In this document: one piece after another, positions 10,866 through 18,448 of the stretch | How positions within the stretch are numbered: the stretch's first letter is position 1 | Layout: each line of letters starts with the position of its first letter | Assembly: GCF_011516945.1 (NCBI RefSeq) | Contig: NZ_WOTH01000003.1 | Span: 111,823 to 175,822 of the forward strand | Direction: 5' to 3' | Source: Acetobacter estunensis | GTDB lineage: Bacteria; Pseudomonadota; Alphaproteobacteria; Acetobacterales; Acetobacteraceae | Length of the DNA: 64,000 bases | Made by a program: the position numbers and the translations under genes | The notes under the pieces: generated by a model | What the model was told of the DNA's origin: nothing | What the model saw: the letters and a program-made list of their open reading frames with translations, nothing else | Databases searched by the model: none

Positions 10866-11183
10866 TCAGTTTCCCGTAAAGAAGTGCTTGGTGTCTTTTG
10901 TCGCATTTGAGCCCCACTGTCCGATTTTGTGGCCCGTGTGCGAACCCCATTGTCCCACGTTATGGGTGGTGTGGCTTCCCCATGTGCCGATCTTCTTTCC
11001 GGTCTTTTCGCTCCATTTGGTGGTGGAATGTGCGGCATTCACCGTTCCATTGCGAACGGTTTTCCATCCTTTTTCAGTGGATTGGCAGACTCCGGATGTG
11101 CAGGATTGTGTTTCCGCAGCGAGTATCGGCTGACTCGCAGTCAGAGCGACTCCGGCAATAAGGAGGGCGAAGAGCTTGTTCAT
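10866..11183 (-). CDS. Exported WGSH-repeat protein
   Basis: Predicted periplasmic or secreted protein of 105 residues. The signal peptide MNKLFALLIAGVALTASQPILAA is followed by a CTSGVC pair and then a C-terminal region of three degenerate units around WGSHTxHxxGQ, rich in Gly, His, Thr and Trp. GAGGAAAG precedes the ATG at 11183; a longer in-frame start at 11288 would put 35 unrelated residues before the signal peptide. Histidines spaced in repeats suggest metal or surface binding, but this is a guess. It is the last gene before the integrated element. Confidence 0.72.
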   Translation of the reverse strand: MNKLFALLIAGVALTASQPILAAETQSCTSGVCQSTEKGWKTVRNGTVNAAHSTTKWSEKTGKKIGTWGSHTTHNVGQWGSHTGHKIGQWGSNATKDTKHFFTGN

Positions 11184-11384
11184 CGGGTCTTTCCTCGGCA
11201 GACGTGTGGGACACGGTGCTTGCGCGAGAGGGTTATAACCTTCTGGACCCGGGAGGGGATCAAGGTGGATGCAAGCCAACCTTGTCATTTTCGCTTATGA
11301 AGCGGGGCGTTCTACCAAACGTGGGCGGAATACCTGTTCGAACCGAAGTGAACGGCCGATAGAACGATATTTTCAGGAGAAAGA

Positions 11385-11404
11385 CGGTGGTTCCCGAAGT
11401 AGGA
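11385..11404. repeat. attL-type direct repeat
   Basis: The sequence CGGTGGTTCCCGAAGTAGGA is identical to 20167-20186 and includes the displaced last 17 bases of tRNA-Asn (on the minus strand). It sits 148 bases before the integrase start. Confidence 0.9.
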
Positions 11405-11552
11405 AGGAAACCTGCGTCTCTTAATGTCTCTGGAAGCGTCAAGAATCGTTATAAAATACAGTGAGTTGTCATATTCATTATCTCTGTACTTCTCGCCGCG
11501 ACTCTGCTAAACGCATGTTTTAAGAGGGGCAAAAAGAGGGGCGGATAAGGTT

Positions 11553-12767
11553 ATGAGTCGGCTTGCACCAAACCGTTTAACGGCCAGACAGATCACAGCC
11601 CACAAAGAGGGTGATCTGTGTGACGGTGGGAACCTCTGGCTGGTCGTTCGTGGCGCATCCCGGATATGGACCTTCCGCTATAAAAGCCCCGTTACCGACA
11701 AACGCAGGGAGATGAGCCTCGGGTCTGGCTATGACATATCTCTGGCCGAGGCCCGTATGCTCGCATCGGACGCACGACGCCAGCTTAACCAGAAGGTTGA
11801 TCCACTGGAGCAGCGTCAGAGCGAAAACGCTATCAGAAAGCGAGAGGCGGGCATCTCATTCCGTGATGTGGCTGAGCGATACATCTCCGACCAAGCGGCT
11901 GGCTGGCGTGATCCACTGCGTCCGAAGAACTGGCGGCGGTCATTGGAACTGCATGCCTATGACCTGATTGGTGATAAGCCCGTCGCCAAGATCGAGACTG
12001 GCGACATCCTTTCCATTCTTCGCCCGATCTGGGTGGAGAAGACGGAAACCGCGGACAAGCTCCGTGGTCGGATGGAGCGCATTCTCGACTACGCTCGCAC
12101 CCATGGCTGGAGGGCAGGCGAGAACCCAGCACGATGGAAAGGCCACATTTCCGCGATTCTCCCCAAGCCCTCGAATGTTTCCAAGGTGGAGCACCACAAG
12201 GCCATTGATCGTAAAGATATTGGGCGTGTGATGGCCGCTCTGGCCGAATCTCAGGGAATGGCCGCCAAGGCCGTACGCTTCACCTGTCTGACTGCTGGCC
12301 GGTCTGGAGAAGCTCGCAACGCAACATGGTCAGAGATCGACCTGAACGCCCGTATGTGGACGATCCCGGCGCACCGGATGAAGATGGGGAAAGAGCACCG
12401 CGTCCCTCTGTCTGACGGCGCTGTGGCCGTTCTGCAGGAGGTCTTGCCTCTACGTGATGAGCGTGCCGGTGATCTGGTGTTTCCCGGCCAGAAGCGAGCC
12501 AAGCCGTTGTCAGACGTAGCTCTATCGAAGGCGCTTCATATTGCAGCGGGCACGAAGGACGTCACCGTCCATGGCCTGCGGTCCACGTTCCGCGACTGGG
12601 CGGCCGAAGAGACGGATTACCCCAGCGAAGTGGCTGAGATGGCGCTGGCGCACGCCATCAGCAACAAGGTCGAAGCCGCTTATCGACGTGGGGATCTGTT
12701 CGAGAAGCGGCGGGAGATGATAGAGACGTGGTATTATTACACTAAATTCATTTCAACCAAATGTTAA
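11553..12767 (+). CDS. int: Tyrosine-type integrase, P4-like
   Basis: Site-specific recombinase of 404 residues that would insert and excise the element at tRNA-Asn. The N-terminal region (about 1-90) is the arm-type DNA-binding domain of P4-like integrases (LTARQI..., DGGNLWLVV..., LGSGYDISLAEAR). The core-binding domain follows at about 100-200. The catalytic residues are all visible: R250 (TAGRSGEAR), H340 and R343 (HGLRSTFRDWAAE), H367 (AHAIS) and the nucleophile Y377 (EAAYRRGD). The gene is full length and looks active. It reads inward from attL toward the rest of the element. Confidence 0.96.
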   Translation: MSRLAPNRLTARQITAHKEGDLCDGGNLWLVVRGASRIWTFRYKSPVTDKRREMSLGSGYDISLAEARMLASDARRQLNQKVDPLEQRQSENAIRKREAGISFRDVAERYISDQAAGWRDPLRPKNWRRSLELHAYDLIGDKPVAKIETGDILSILRPIWVEKTETADKLRGRMERILDYARTHGWRAGENPARWKGHISAILPKPSNVSKVEHHKAIDRKDIGRVMAALAESQGMAAKAVRFTCLTAGRSGEARNATWSEIDLNARMWTIPAHRMKMGKEHRVPLSDGAVAVLQEVLPLRDERAGDLVFPGQKRAKPLSDVALSKALHIAAGTKDVTVHGLRSTFRDWAAEETDYPSEVAEMALAHAISNKVEAAYRRGDLFEKRREMIETWYYYTKFISTKC

Positions 12768-12902
12768 GAGCGCAATGCTCAATATGTGTTGTCAAGAAGA
12801 TTTTTCATCCGTAGTTTGTTTGACGACACGATTATCGATTCACGTTTGGTATCGCATGTCAAGGTGTTCTTGTTTTGTTGTTGCGTTCTTAGGGGAGATG
12901 TC

Positions 12903-13103
12903 ATGGAAGTGTTGGATTACGGGGCTTTAGTCGACCGTGCTCGCAAGCACGTTATGACCTCGTCAGAGAAGCGGTTGCAGCGAGTCAGTTTGGTAATGGG
13001 GCTTCGGGGAGAGGGGTCTACACTTACGCGAGAAATTGTTGGAGAGGTTTTAGATACTGTAGAAGGGTATGGTGACGAAGAACACTCAGCATCCCGCGAA
13101 TAA
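12903..13103 (+). CDS. Small hypothetical protein, 66 aa
   Basis: Protein of 66 residues beginning MEVLDYGALVDRARKH, mostly helical and charged. AGGGGAG lies six bases before the ATG at 12903, which decides this start over an in-frame ATG at 12786 whose extension is hydrophobic and unlike a signal peptide. A strong terminator follows 30 bases after the stop, so this is an independent short unit downstream of the integrase. No family is recognised. Confidence 0.62.
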   Translation: MEVLDYGALVDRARKHVMTSSEKRLQRVSLVMGLRGEGSTLTREIVGEVLDTVEGYGDEEHSASRE

Positions 13104-13133
13104 TTAATAATATTGATTGTACCCATATGTTTG

Positions 13134-13158
13134 GAGGCCCGTGGGGCCTCTTTTTTTT
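13134..13158 (+). terminator. Rho-independent terminator
   Basis: The stem GAGGCCC / GGGCCTC with a 3-base loop is followed by eight T residues. It ends the 66-residue gene. Confidence 0.9.
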
Positions 13159-13170
13159 GAGGAATTTTCG

Positions 13171-13560
13171 GTGAGAGATAATAATTGGGAGCGCATTAAT
13201 GGAGCTATCGCACACGAAATCGAAGTTCTTAATTACACTAATCAAATAAACGTAATTGATGCCCTATGTAGATTTTTATTTTACTTTAGGAACGTTGAAA
13301 AAAAGCTTTCCCCAAGCACTCCAGAGGGTATCGGTAGTGCCAGTAGCCTTAATTTAAGAGGGGGAAGGAGGCTCTTTCCTCAGCTTAATTCCAGCACCCA
13401 GACCGCTCTCTGTAATGAAACGCGACACCAGCGGCATGCGCACCCGACCCATGCGTCCCGAACACAGTGTTTGATTGTCCGCACCTATGCCCACCGTCTT
13501 GAAAGGGCGGTGTTCTACCTCCTCAGATTTGAGGGGGTTGGGGGGCCTGCAAGCCGGTAA
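13171..13560 (+). CDS. Doubtful hypothetical ORF
   Basis: A GTG start at 13171 has TGAGGA seven bases upstream and would give 129 residues. The first 60 (helical, from A+T-rich DNA) look protein-like. The last 70 are rich in Thr, His and Arg and look like out-of-frame translation; they overlap a better-looking 32-residue frame on the other strand. The gene may really be shorter or broken. Low confidence. Confidence 0.3.
   Translation: MRDNNWERINGAIAHEIEVLNYTNQINVIDALCRFLFYFRNVEKKLSPSTPEGIGSASSLNLRGGRRLFPQLNSSTQTALCNETRHQRHAHPTHASRTQCLIVRTYAHRLERAVFYLLRFEGVGGPASR
13354..13452 (-). CDS. 32-aa ORF matching a repressor C-terminus
   Basis: The minus-strand frame encodes 32 residues whose segment FITESGLGAGIKLRKE aligns with FIAENGGGAGVRLKKE, the C-terminal end of the XRE repressor encoded 400 bases away (10 of 16 identical). 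There is no helix-turn-helix in front of it. It may be the remnant of a second repressor gene or a free-standing small peptide. The ribosome-binding site is weak (GGGAC). Confidence 0.45.
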   Translation of the reverse strand: MGRVRMPLVSRFITESGLGAGIKLRKEPPSPS

Positions 13561-13632
13561 ACGGTGCGTGAAAGGATATTAATTATTAACTATTCGTTTA
13601 CTGAAGCCTCCGACGATTGGCGGCGGAGGTGC

Positions 13633-13737
13633 ATGATGATGGATTCAAAGGAAAAGGCAGACTCACCAGAGACCGACGCGGGCCACTCTGCCATCAAACC
13701 TGACCACGGCCGCTCAACGACGTGCGGCAGTGCGTAG
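13633..13737 (+). CDS. Short ORF, 34 aa, doubtful
   Basis: Reads MMDSKEKADSPETDAGHSA... after GGCGGAGG. It is acidic and polar and ends at 13737. A different frame through the same DNA continues into the helix-turn-helix ORF at 13766. The pair could be one frameshifted gene or two overlapping small genes. Nothing else is recognised. Confidence 0.3.
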   Translation: MMMDSKEKADSPETDAGHSAIKPDHGRSTTCGSA

Positions 13738-13765
13738 GATATTGAGCACGGCCAGAGGAAAGAAA

Positions 13766-13852
13766 ATGACCCTGCGACAAGTGGCTCAGAAGATCGGTGT
13801 CGCGCCGTCAACGGTAATGAACATCAAGAGACGAATGGAGTGGGGGGTTTAG
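13766..13852 (+). CDS. Mini helix-turn-helix ORF, 28 aa
   Basis: The frame MTLRQVAQKIGVAPSTVMNI... is a textbook helix-turn-helix (QVAQKIGVAPSTV). GAGGAAAG precedes the ATG. The same frame stays open upstream to about 13640 with plausible helical sequence (RRAAVRRILSTARGKK) but lacks a start codon, which suggests a frameshift from the preceding ORF. It ends four bases past the stop of the convergent XRE gene. Confidence 0.4.
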   Translation: MTLRQVAQKIGVAPSTVMNIKRRMEWGV

Positions 13853-14097
13853 GCCTCACCGCGTTCTTTCTTCAGTCGCACTCCGGCGCCGCCGCCATTC
13901 TCAGCAATGAACTCCACACCGGCGGATTCCAGGGCGGAGCGGATAGCTGCGAGGGTGCGGGGATGAGGGGTGCGCTTGCCAGCTTCAAAGTCTGCTAACG
14001 TCGCGATTGCTACTTGAGCAGCCTCAGCCAAATCGCCCCGCGTCAGCCTCAACATGGCGCGGGCTCCCAGGCATTGCTCAGGTTTTATATCCAACAT
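13849..14097 (-). CDS. XRE family repressor
   Basis: Small DNA-binding regulator of 82 residues consisting of one helix-turn-helix XRE domain (about 8-65: ARAMLRLTRGDLAEAAQVA...TLADFEAGKRTPHPRTLAAI) and a short C-terminal extension ending in a Gly-rich, basic tail. It is transcribed away from the rightward early genes, with a promoter and a palindrome between them. This is the layout of a phage or island control switch, so it probably represses the rightward operon and perhaps itself. Confidence 0.88.
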   Translation of the reverse strand: MLDIKPEQCLGARAMLRLTRGDLAEAAQVAIATLADFEAGKRTPHPRTLAAIRSALESAGVEFIAENGGGAGVRLKKERGEA

Positions 14098-14109
14098 TGG
14101 TTCTCACAG

Positions 14110-14145
14110 TTGACTTTGTGCTATGTCAGTCATTATATCTGACAT
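14110..14145 (+). promoter_or_regulatory. Rightward promoter with repressor operator
   Basis: A -35 TTGACT (14110-14115) and a -10 TTATAT (14133-14138) are separated by 17 bases. An inverted repeat ATGTCAG...CTGACAT (14123-14145, 9-base spacer) overlaps the -10, where a bound repressor would block transcription. The XRE repressor gene is divergent and adjacent. Confidence 0.6.
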
Positions 14146-14227
14146 TGGCTGAAAGGCCAACATCGGACGGGTAGAGAGTTGCAGCTCTCAAACCCGGCCT
14201 AACCACAACCGAACCGGAGTTTCGGAC

Positions 14228-14398
14228 ATGACTGAGAACGCCCATAGCACGCCTGCATCAAAGCAGGCAGAGGAAGCACACGCCAACATTCTGGCGGCTA
14301 TCCTCGTTTCATTCCTCATTGCGCTGTCTGTCTATGGGCTCGGATCGCCTGATCCCGTCACCGCAGGCCACGCTTATGCCGTAGAGGCCGTGCGATGA
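14228..14398 (+). CDS. Small single-pass membrane protein
   Basis: Predicted 56-residue protein with a polar N-terminus and one membrane segment (NILAAILVSFLIALSVYGL, about 20-38), followed by a short tail. CCGGAG lies upstream of the ATG. Its stop overlaps the start of the next gene as ATGA, so the two are translationally coupled. It is the first gene of the repressor-controlled rightward operon. No family is recognised. Confidence 0.6.
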   Translation: MTENAHSTPASKQAEEAHANILAAILVSFLIALSVYGLGSPDPVTAGHAYAVEAVR

Positions 14399-14601
14399 GT
14401 CCGCAGGAAACCGCCAAAGGTAACATCACGCCTCTGGCAAAAGAGGCACACGACGAGATCCTCACGGCATCCATCGCCATTGCCGGCACAAAGGGCGTCT
14501 CCGTAAAGGAGGCACCCCAAGGGAGGGCAGAATGCAAATCTGCACAGGCCCCCGAGGTTGGTGACCCCGAACACCGCGTCACCTCAGAAGGTGCCCCGTA
14601 A
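14395..14601 (+). CDS. Small hypothetical protein, 68 aa
   Basis: Soluble 68-residue protein beginning MSPQETAKGNITPLAKEAHDEILTA, starting in an ATGA overlap with the membrane protein gene and ending in a TAATG overlap with the next. The overlaps are the main evidence that it is real. The C-terminal half is polar and probably disordered. No family is recognised. Confidence 0.55.
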   Translation: MSPQETAKGNITPLAKEAHDEILTASIAIAGTKGVSVKEAPQGRAECKSAQAPEVGDPEHRVTSEGAP

Positions 14602-14732
14602 TGGGGCGCCCTCGGAAGCAATGGCCCCGTTCCACGGTGGAACGCCTGATTGCGATGCGACAGGCTGGCGCATCGTGGCGCGAGATCGGCGTTGCCGTCG
14701 GTAAGTTTCACATCTCATGCTCGCGGTACTGA
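14601..14732 (+). CDS. Small helix-turn-helix-like protein, 43 aa
   Basis: Very short protein starting MGRPRKQWPRSTVERLI, with an AT-hook-like GRPRK tip and a possible helix-turn-helix (ERLIAMRQAGASWREIGVAVG). This pattern is common in small phage DNA-binding proteins. The start overlaps the preceding stop as TAATG, indicating coupling. It may regulate later element genes. Confidence 0.5.
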   Translation: MGRPRKQWPRSTVERLIAMRQAGASWREIGVAVGKFHISCSRY

Positions 14733-14769
14733 GTCGAGGTGCTTAGGATGAAGGAAAAGCGAGATTTCA

Positions 14770-15639
14770 ATGCGTAAAATTCATATCCCAAAAGAAACGG
14801 GCCCGATTCAAATTAGAAATCAACCTAACGTCTCAAATGAAACTCTTTTTTTCATCGAAAAAGAATTAAATATAAATCGTATACAGAAATGTAACGTTGA
14901 TCTCTCCAGCGTTATAAATCATATATTTATTGAATATATATTCTCGGAACGAAAAAATTATTCAAATGAAGATGAAGGACGAAAATCAGAAATAATAAAA
15001 TTAAAAAAGTGGCTTGTGGAGATGCAAAAATGGTCAGAACGCGGCCTTAAATTACTATGTGCAGGAGATTCTTCTGAATCACAAGACGCGAGAGAGATAC
15101 TTCCCGTTCTTTGCAGCCAATTGTCTTTAGGGATCCCTTCTGACCCAGTCAGTTTATGGGTCAAGCAATTTCAAGCATCAGGAAGCACATCAATTGATGC
15201 TGACAGCCATGAAATCAAAAATAACATCCAAGGAATAATTGCTCGGCTTCCTATGTCGATAGATATTATTAACGATCTGATATCTAATAGATTAGAGCAA
15301 ATAAATAATATTTCCATAAAGCGAGGAGCAAAAAAGGATTGGTCAAAGAGAGCGCTTATTTTGAAGTTGAGGACATTCCTAAATGAAATTTATGGGAAAG
15401 ATATTTCAGTAAATACTGTTAATGGGTCTGAACGCACAAGTTTATCAATACGTTGGATGCAGCTGATTATTTCGAAAGTGTGCCAGAGCGTAAATCGAAA
15501 AGATAGCACAGATCTTCTACCTGAATTGCAAAGGCTGACTCAATGGGCGGGATTGCCAAATGATGGACGCAACCATGATGCGATAGCGGATTTGATTCGC
15601 CAACTTCTGGCAGACGACAAAATAGAGAATTCCGCGTGA
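14770..15639 (+). CDS. A+T-rich gene of unknown function, 289 aa
   Basis: Soluble, mostly helical protein of 289 residues with no signal peptide, membrane segment or motif that I recognise. Lys, Asn, Ile and Ser are abundant, reflecting base composition far lower in G+C than the rest of the window, so the gene was probably acquired from elsewhere. A nine-codon leader frame (14748-14777) overlaps its start, suggesting coupled translation. It occupies the cargo position in the element, between the early regulators and the packaging genes. A defence or exclusion function is possible but purely positional inference. Confidence 0.7.
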   Translation: MRKIHIPKETGPIQIRNQPNVSNETLFFIEKELNINRIQKCNVDLSSVINHIFIEYIFSERKNYSNEDEGRKSEIIKLKKWLVEMQKWSERGLKLLCAGDSSESQDAREILPVLCSQLSLGIPSDPVSLWVKQFQASGSTSIDADSHEIKNNIQGIIARLPMSIDIINDLISNRLEQINNISIKRGAKKDWSKRALILKLRTFLNEIYGKDISVNTVNGSERTSLSIRWMQLIISKVCQSVNRKDSTDLLPELQRLTQWAGLPNDGRNHDAIADLIRQLLADDKIENSA

Positions 15640-15739
15640 GGGGGAAAATCACAGAAATAAAAAAATGTCCCCCTACGAACAGTCAGACTGCTTCGTCTAG
15701 AGAGAACACGACGCACACAGCGAACGGAGAAGTTTCAAG

Positions 15740-15934
15740 ATGAGCATTCCACAGCCAGACAGTCAGGGACGCCGCTTCCTGCGAATTGAAGACGTCATGC
15801 ACGAAACGTGCCTAAGCCGAGCCACCGTTTACCGGAACACGATGCTTGAGCGCGTGAAGGTCGGAAGCCGGACGCTGATCACAGTGGAAAGCTACGAACG
15901 CTGGATCGCATCCCTGCGCCCAAAAGCTGCCTGA
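15740..15934 (+). CDS. AlpA-like regulator/excisionase
   Basis: Protein of 64 residues with the MerR-like winged helix of AlpA and excisionase proteins: FLRIEDVMHETCLSRATVYRNTMLERVKVGSRTLITVESYERWI. The central helix-turn-helix is at about 18-36 and the wing at 43-52. AlpA in P4-like elements activates the integrase; excisionases bend att DNA. Either role would suit this element. GGAGAAG lies upstream. Confidence 0.78.
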   Translation: MSIPQPDSQGRRFLRIEDVMHETCLSRATVYRNTMLERVKVGSRTLITVESYERWIASLRPKAA

Positions 15935-15942
15935 AAACAGAA

Positions 15943-15969
15943 ACGCCGCCTGCGATTAGACAGGACGGC
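15943..15969. terminator. Stem-loop after the AlpA-like gene
   Basis: Arms CGCCG-CCTG and CAGG-A-CGGCG pair with one bulge. There is no T-run, so it may be an attenuator or RNA-stability element rather than a terminator. Confidence 0.35.
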
Positions 15970-16074
15970 GATCTGAAAATCAGCATCAAGAGGAAATCAA
16001 CACCCTCCTGATAGCGGTTTTCGGATCCGTCTGTCCATAAGAAAATTGTAGCGGCACTATAGAAAGTGCTGAAA

Positions 16075-16272
16075 ATGCGCCTGCAAAAGCGTAAACGCCC
16101 GAGCTATGTACGAATCCACCCAGTTCCACGCCTTGTCTTCCTGACTGACGCTCTCGGATCGGACGGTCAGCCACGCGTCGGTTTAATATGGCCCGGTGAT
16201 CGTCATCCGTCCGTATTCCGGACGGTTGCTGCGGCACTCGCGGCTTCTCGTAATGAGGAGGTGCGGGCATGA
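16075..16272 (+). CDS. Small basic hypothetical protein
   Basis: 65 residues from the ATG at 16075 (a GTG at 16066 would add three). It is rich in Arg at the N-terminus with a beta-rich middle (RLVFLTDALG...PRVGLIWPG). The stop overlaps the next start as ATGA. It appears to begin the late, packaging-gene operon of the element. No family is recognised. Confidence 0.5.
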   Translation: MRLQKRKRPSYVRIHPVPRLVFLTDALGSDGQPRVGLIWPGDRHPSVFRTVAAALAASRNEEVRA

Positions 16273-17081
16273 ATGACGCAATCCTTGAGAAGAAACTGCC
16301 GGTCCCGCACATCAAATCGGGGAAATGCACCGCGACGGAGTATATCGTTTCCGATGGTCTAATCGACTGGACGTCTGCGCTGCATCTATGGGTTCACGGA
16401 ATGCACGATCAGCATAATAACCCGCTTTTCGCGCCTTGCGTCGTGTTCTTCGACGACACGTGGGCGATGGTCGGCCCACTTGGCGATCTGGAACAGGCAC
16501 GAAAGACCTGTCATCGCCTTGCTGCGATTCATGACAGCACTGTTTCAGATAATACCCGCCCGGAGCGACCGAAATTCTTCACTCCTGAAGAGATGACTGT
16601 CGATGTTATGCTGTCAGATCTGGGCGATGTACTTCCCGGCGATCCCTGGGCTTGGAACGAAACTGACGGACGTTTTCGCCTGAATCTTGCAGCGCTTGGC
16701 GCTGATGTCGCTCTTGGGTTGACTGATCGCGGACTCGACGCCGGACAGAAGATCGCGGCACTCGATAAACCTCTTGCCGAAATCGAGAAGGTTTTTCGAT
16801 CCTGCGATGCCATCCAGCCGCATCTGGTCAGAAGCTATCTCGAAAAAATCCGGCAGGCTGCCATGGTCTGGATCCGTGAGACATCCTTTCACACGGATGA
16901 GCTGGAGACACCCGAGGACGATGGCCGGATGCTGGTCGATGAGATCAGGCGTGATGGAGTCACTGTCAGCGTGCGCCCAGCCCACCTTCTGACTGACAGC
17001 GACAAGACCCGTCTCACGACCTTGCGTGTGCCCTTGGCAGCGGCATGGCTGGAGCGGAACGGGGTATGGGTCTGCGAGTGA
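16269..17081 (+). CDS. Hypothetical protein of the packaging operon, 270 aa
   Basis: Soluble acidic protein of 270 residues starting in an ATGA overlap with the preceding ORF. It has a beta-rich N-terminal third with aromatic residues (LHLWVHGMHDQHNN, CVVFFDDTWAMVGPL) and a helical C-terminal half. No catalytic motif is evident. The position immediately before the putative small terminase suggests a role in DNA processing or packaging, but I recognise no family. Confidence 0.6.
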   Translation: MNDAILEKKLPVPHIKSGKCTATEYIVSDGLIDWTSALHLWVHGMHDQHNNPLFAPCVVFFDDTWAMVGPLGDLEQARKTCHRLAAIHDSTVSDNTRPERPKFFTPEEMTVDVMLSDLGDVLPGDPWAWNETDGRFRLNLAALGADVALGLTDRGLDAGQKIAALDKPLAEIEKVFRSCDAIQPHLVRSYLEKIRQAAMVWIRETSFHTDELETPEDDGRMLVDEIRRDGVTVSVRPAHLLTDSDKTRLTTLRVPLAAAWLERNGVWVCE

Positions 17082-17674
17082 AAATCCCTCCCGAAAACGC
17101 CGCAGAACCGTCGGACGAAAATGGTGGCGAAATTGCTCCAACCGTGGTGAGCGCGACGAAAAAAACGGCAGGCAAAAGAGGCCGTCCGTGCAGCATCTGC
17201 ACCCACACTCTGGCACGGGAGATCGACCGGGCTCTCATCAACCCGGATACGTCCTGCGCCTCGGTTGCGGAGGCGTTCCCCGGCGTCACGGCCCGTGCCC
17301 TCCAGAGACACTACACGGACCATCTCCTGCCTCGGCTGGAAAAGGCGACTGGACTGGCCTCTGATGAGATCGAGCCGACGCTTGGCATTGTCGCCCAGCT
17401 TGAAGAACTGCGTGGTCGTGCCATGTCGCTGCTCGACCGGGCGGAGAAGGCCGGCAAGCTGAAGGACGCCATCGCCGCCATCCGTGAAGCCCGTGGCGTG
17501 CTGGACAGTCAGGCCCGTGTGACCGGCGAAGGCTCCCGTGCTGGCGTGCAGATCAACATCGTCAACGCGCCCGGCTGGACGGTCGTGCAGGGGAGTATCC
17601 TCACGGCGCTGGCTCCGTTCCCCGATGCCCGTGCCGCTGTGGTGCAGGCGCTCGGACAGGTGATTGATGACTGA
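17066..17674 (+). CDS. Putative small terminase / DNA-recognition protein
   Basis: Protein of 202 residues from the ATG at 17066 (209 from 17045); both starts lie inside the end of the preceding gene. The N-terminal 40 residues are polar. Then comes a cysteine pair (RPCSICTH) and a helix-turn-helix-like region (SCASVAEAFPGVTARALQRHYTDHL), followed by a long helix and a beta-rich C-terminus. Its position directly upstream of the terminase ATPase, together with the recognition fold, suggests the DNA-recognition small subunit. The family assignment is not certain. Confidence 0.55.
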   Translation: MGLRVKIPPENAAEPSDENGGEIAPTVVSATKKTAGKRGRPCSICTHTLAREIDRALINPDTSCASVAEAFPGVTARALQRHYTDHLLPRLEKATGLASDEIEPTLGIVAQLEELRGRAMSLLDRAEKAGKLKDAIAAIREARGVLDSQARVTGEGSRAGVQINIVNAPGWTVVQGSILTALAPFPDARAAVVQALGQVIDD

Positions 17675-18440
17675 TCTGGCGCAGGATATGGCCCGCGACA
17701 TCCGGCATGGCCTCGACCCTGTGCTGTTCGCCCGTGAGCGTCTGGGGTTTGAGCCCGACCCATGGCAAGGCAGTGTACTGAACTCGACCAGCAACCGGAT
17801 CCTGCTCAATTGCACCCGGCAGGCGGGCAAGACCAGCACAACCGCCGTGCTGGGGCTTCATACGGGCATGTATCATCCTAATTCCCTGATCCTGCTTTTC
17901 TCCAAGGCTCAACGTCAGAGTTCGGAACTGCTTGCCAAGATTTATGGCCACATCAACACGATGGAAGGCCCGCCCCGGCTGGTAAAGGAGGCGGCGACCG
18001 AGCTGAAGCTCGCCAATGGTTCCCGCATCGTCAGTCTGCCGGGTGACGGCGACAGCATCCGTGGCTATTCCGCTCCGAACCTGATCGTGGAAGATGAGGC
18101 TGCGTTCGTTCACGACAGTCTGTATGAGGCTTTCCTGCCGATGCTGGCGACCAGTAACGGGCGTCTGGTGCTCATGAGCACGCCCAACGGCAAGCGCGGC
18201 CATTTCTATCATGCCTGGGCCGGTGGCGATCCCAAGTGGCAGCGGGAGAGCGTCACAGCCCTTCAGGTGCCACGAATCAGCGCTGACTACCTCGAAGACA
18301 TGAAATCCGAATACGGACCGCACAAGTTTGCTCAGGAGTTCATGTGCCGGTTTGTCGAGGCTGACGACCAGTTTTTTTCCGATGAGGCCATCGAGCGGGC
18401 GTTCTCCCGTGATGTGCCTCTGCTCGAACTCAATTTCTGA
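17667..18440 (+). CDS. Terminase large subunit, ATPase part only
   Basis: Packaging motor ATPase of 257 residues. The Walker A-like motif is CTRQAGKTS (around 51-59), and the Walker B/catalytic acid segment is LIVEDEAAF (around 134-142). The coupling motif follows at LVLMSTPNGKRG. The protein stops at residue 257, where a normal large terminase would continue into its nuclease domain. That domain is encoded separately at 18865-19581. The start overlaps the previous gene by eight bases. Confidence 0.85.
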   Translation: MTDLAQDMARDIRHGLDPVLFARERLGFEPDPWQGSVLNSTSNRILLNCTRQAGKTSTTAVLGLHTGMYHPNSLILLFSKAQRQSSELLAKIYGHINTMEGPPRLVKEAATELKLANGSRIVSLPGDGDSIRGYSAPNLIVEDEAAFVHDSLYEAFLPMLATSNGRLVLMSTPNGKRGHFYHAWAGGDPKWQRESVTALQVPRISADYLEDMKSEYGPHKFAQEFMCRFVEADDQFFSDEAIERAFSRDVPLLELNF

Positions 18441-18448
18441 GGTAATCC

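Noticed and set aside
13360..13560. Possible CRISPR or repeat array in the low-quality stretch of the element
   Set aside because: No regularly spaced direct repeats are present; only isolated short dyads.
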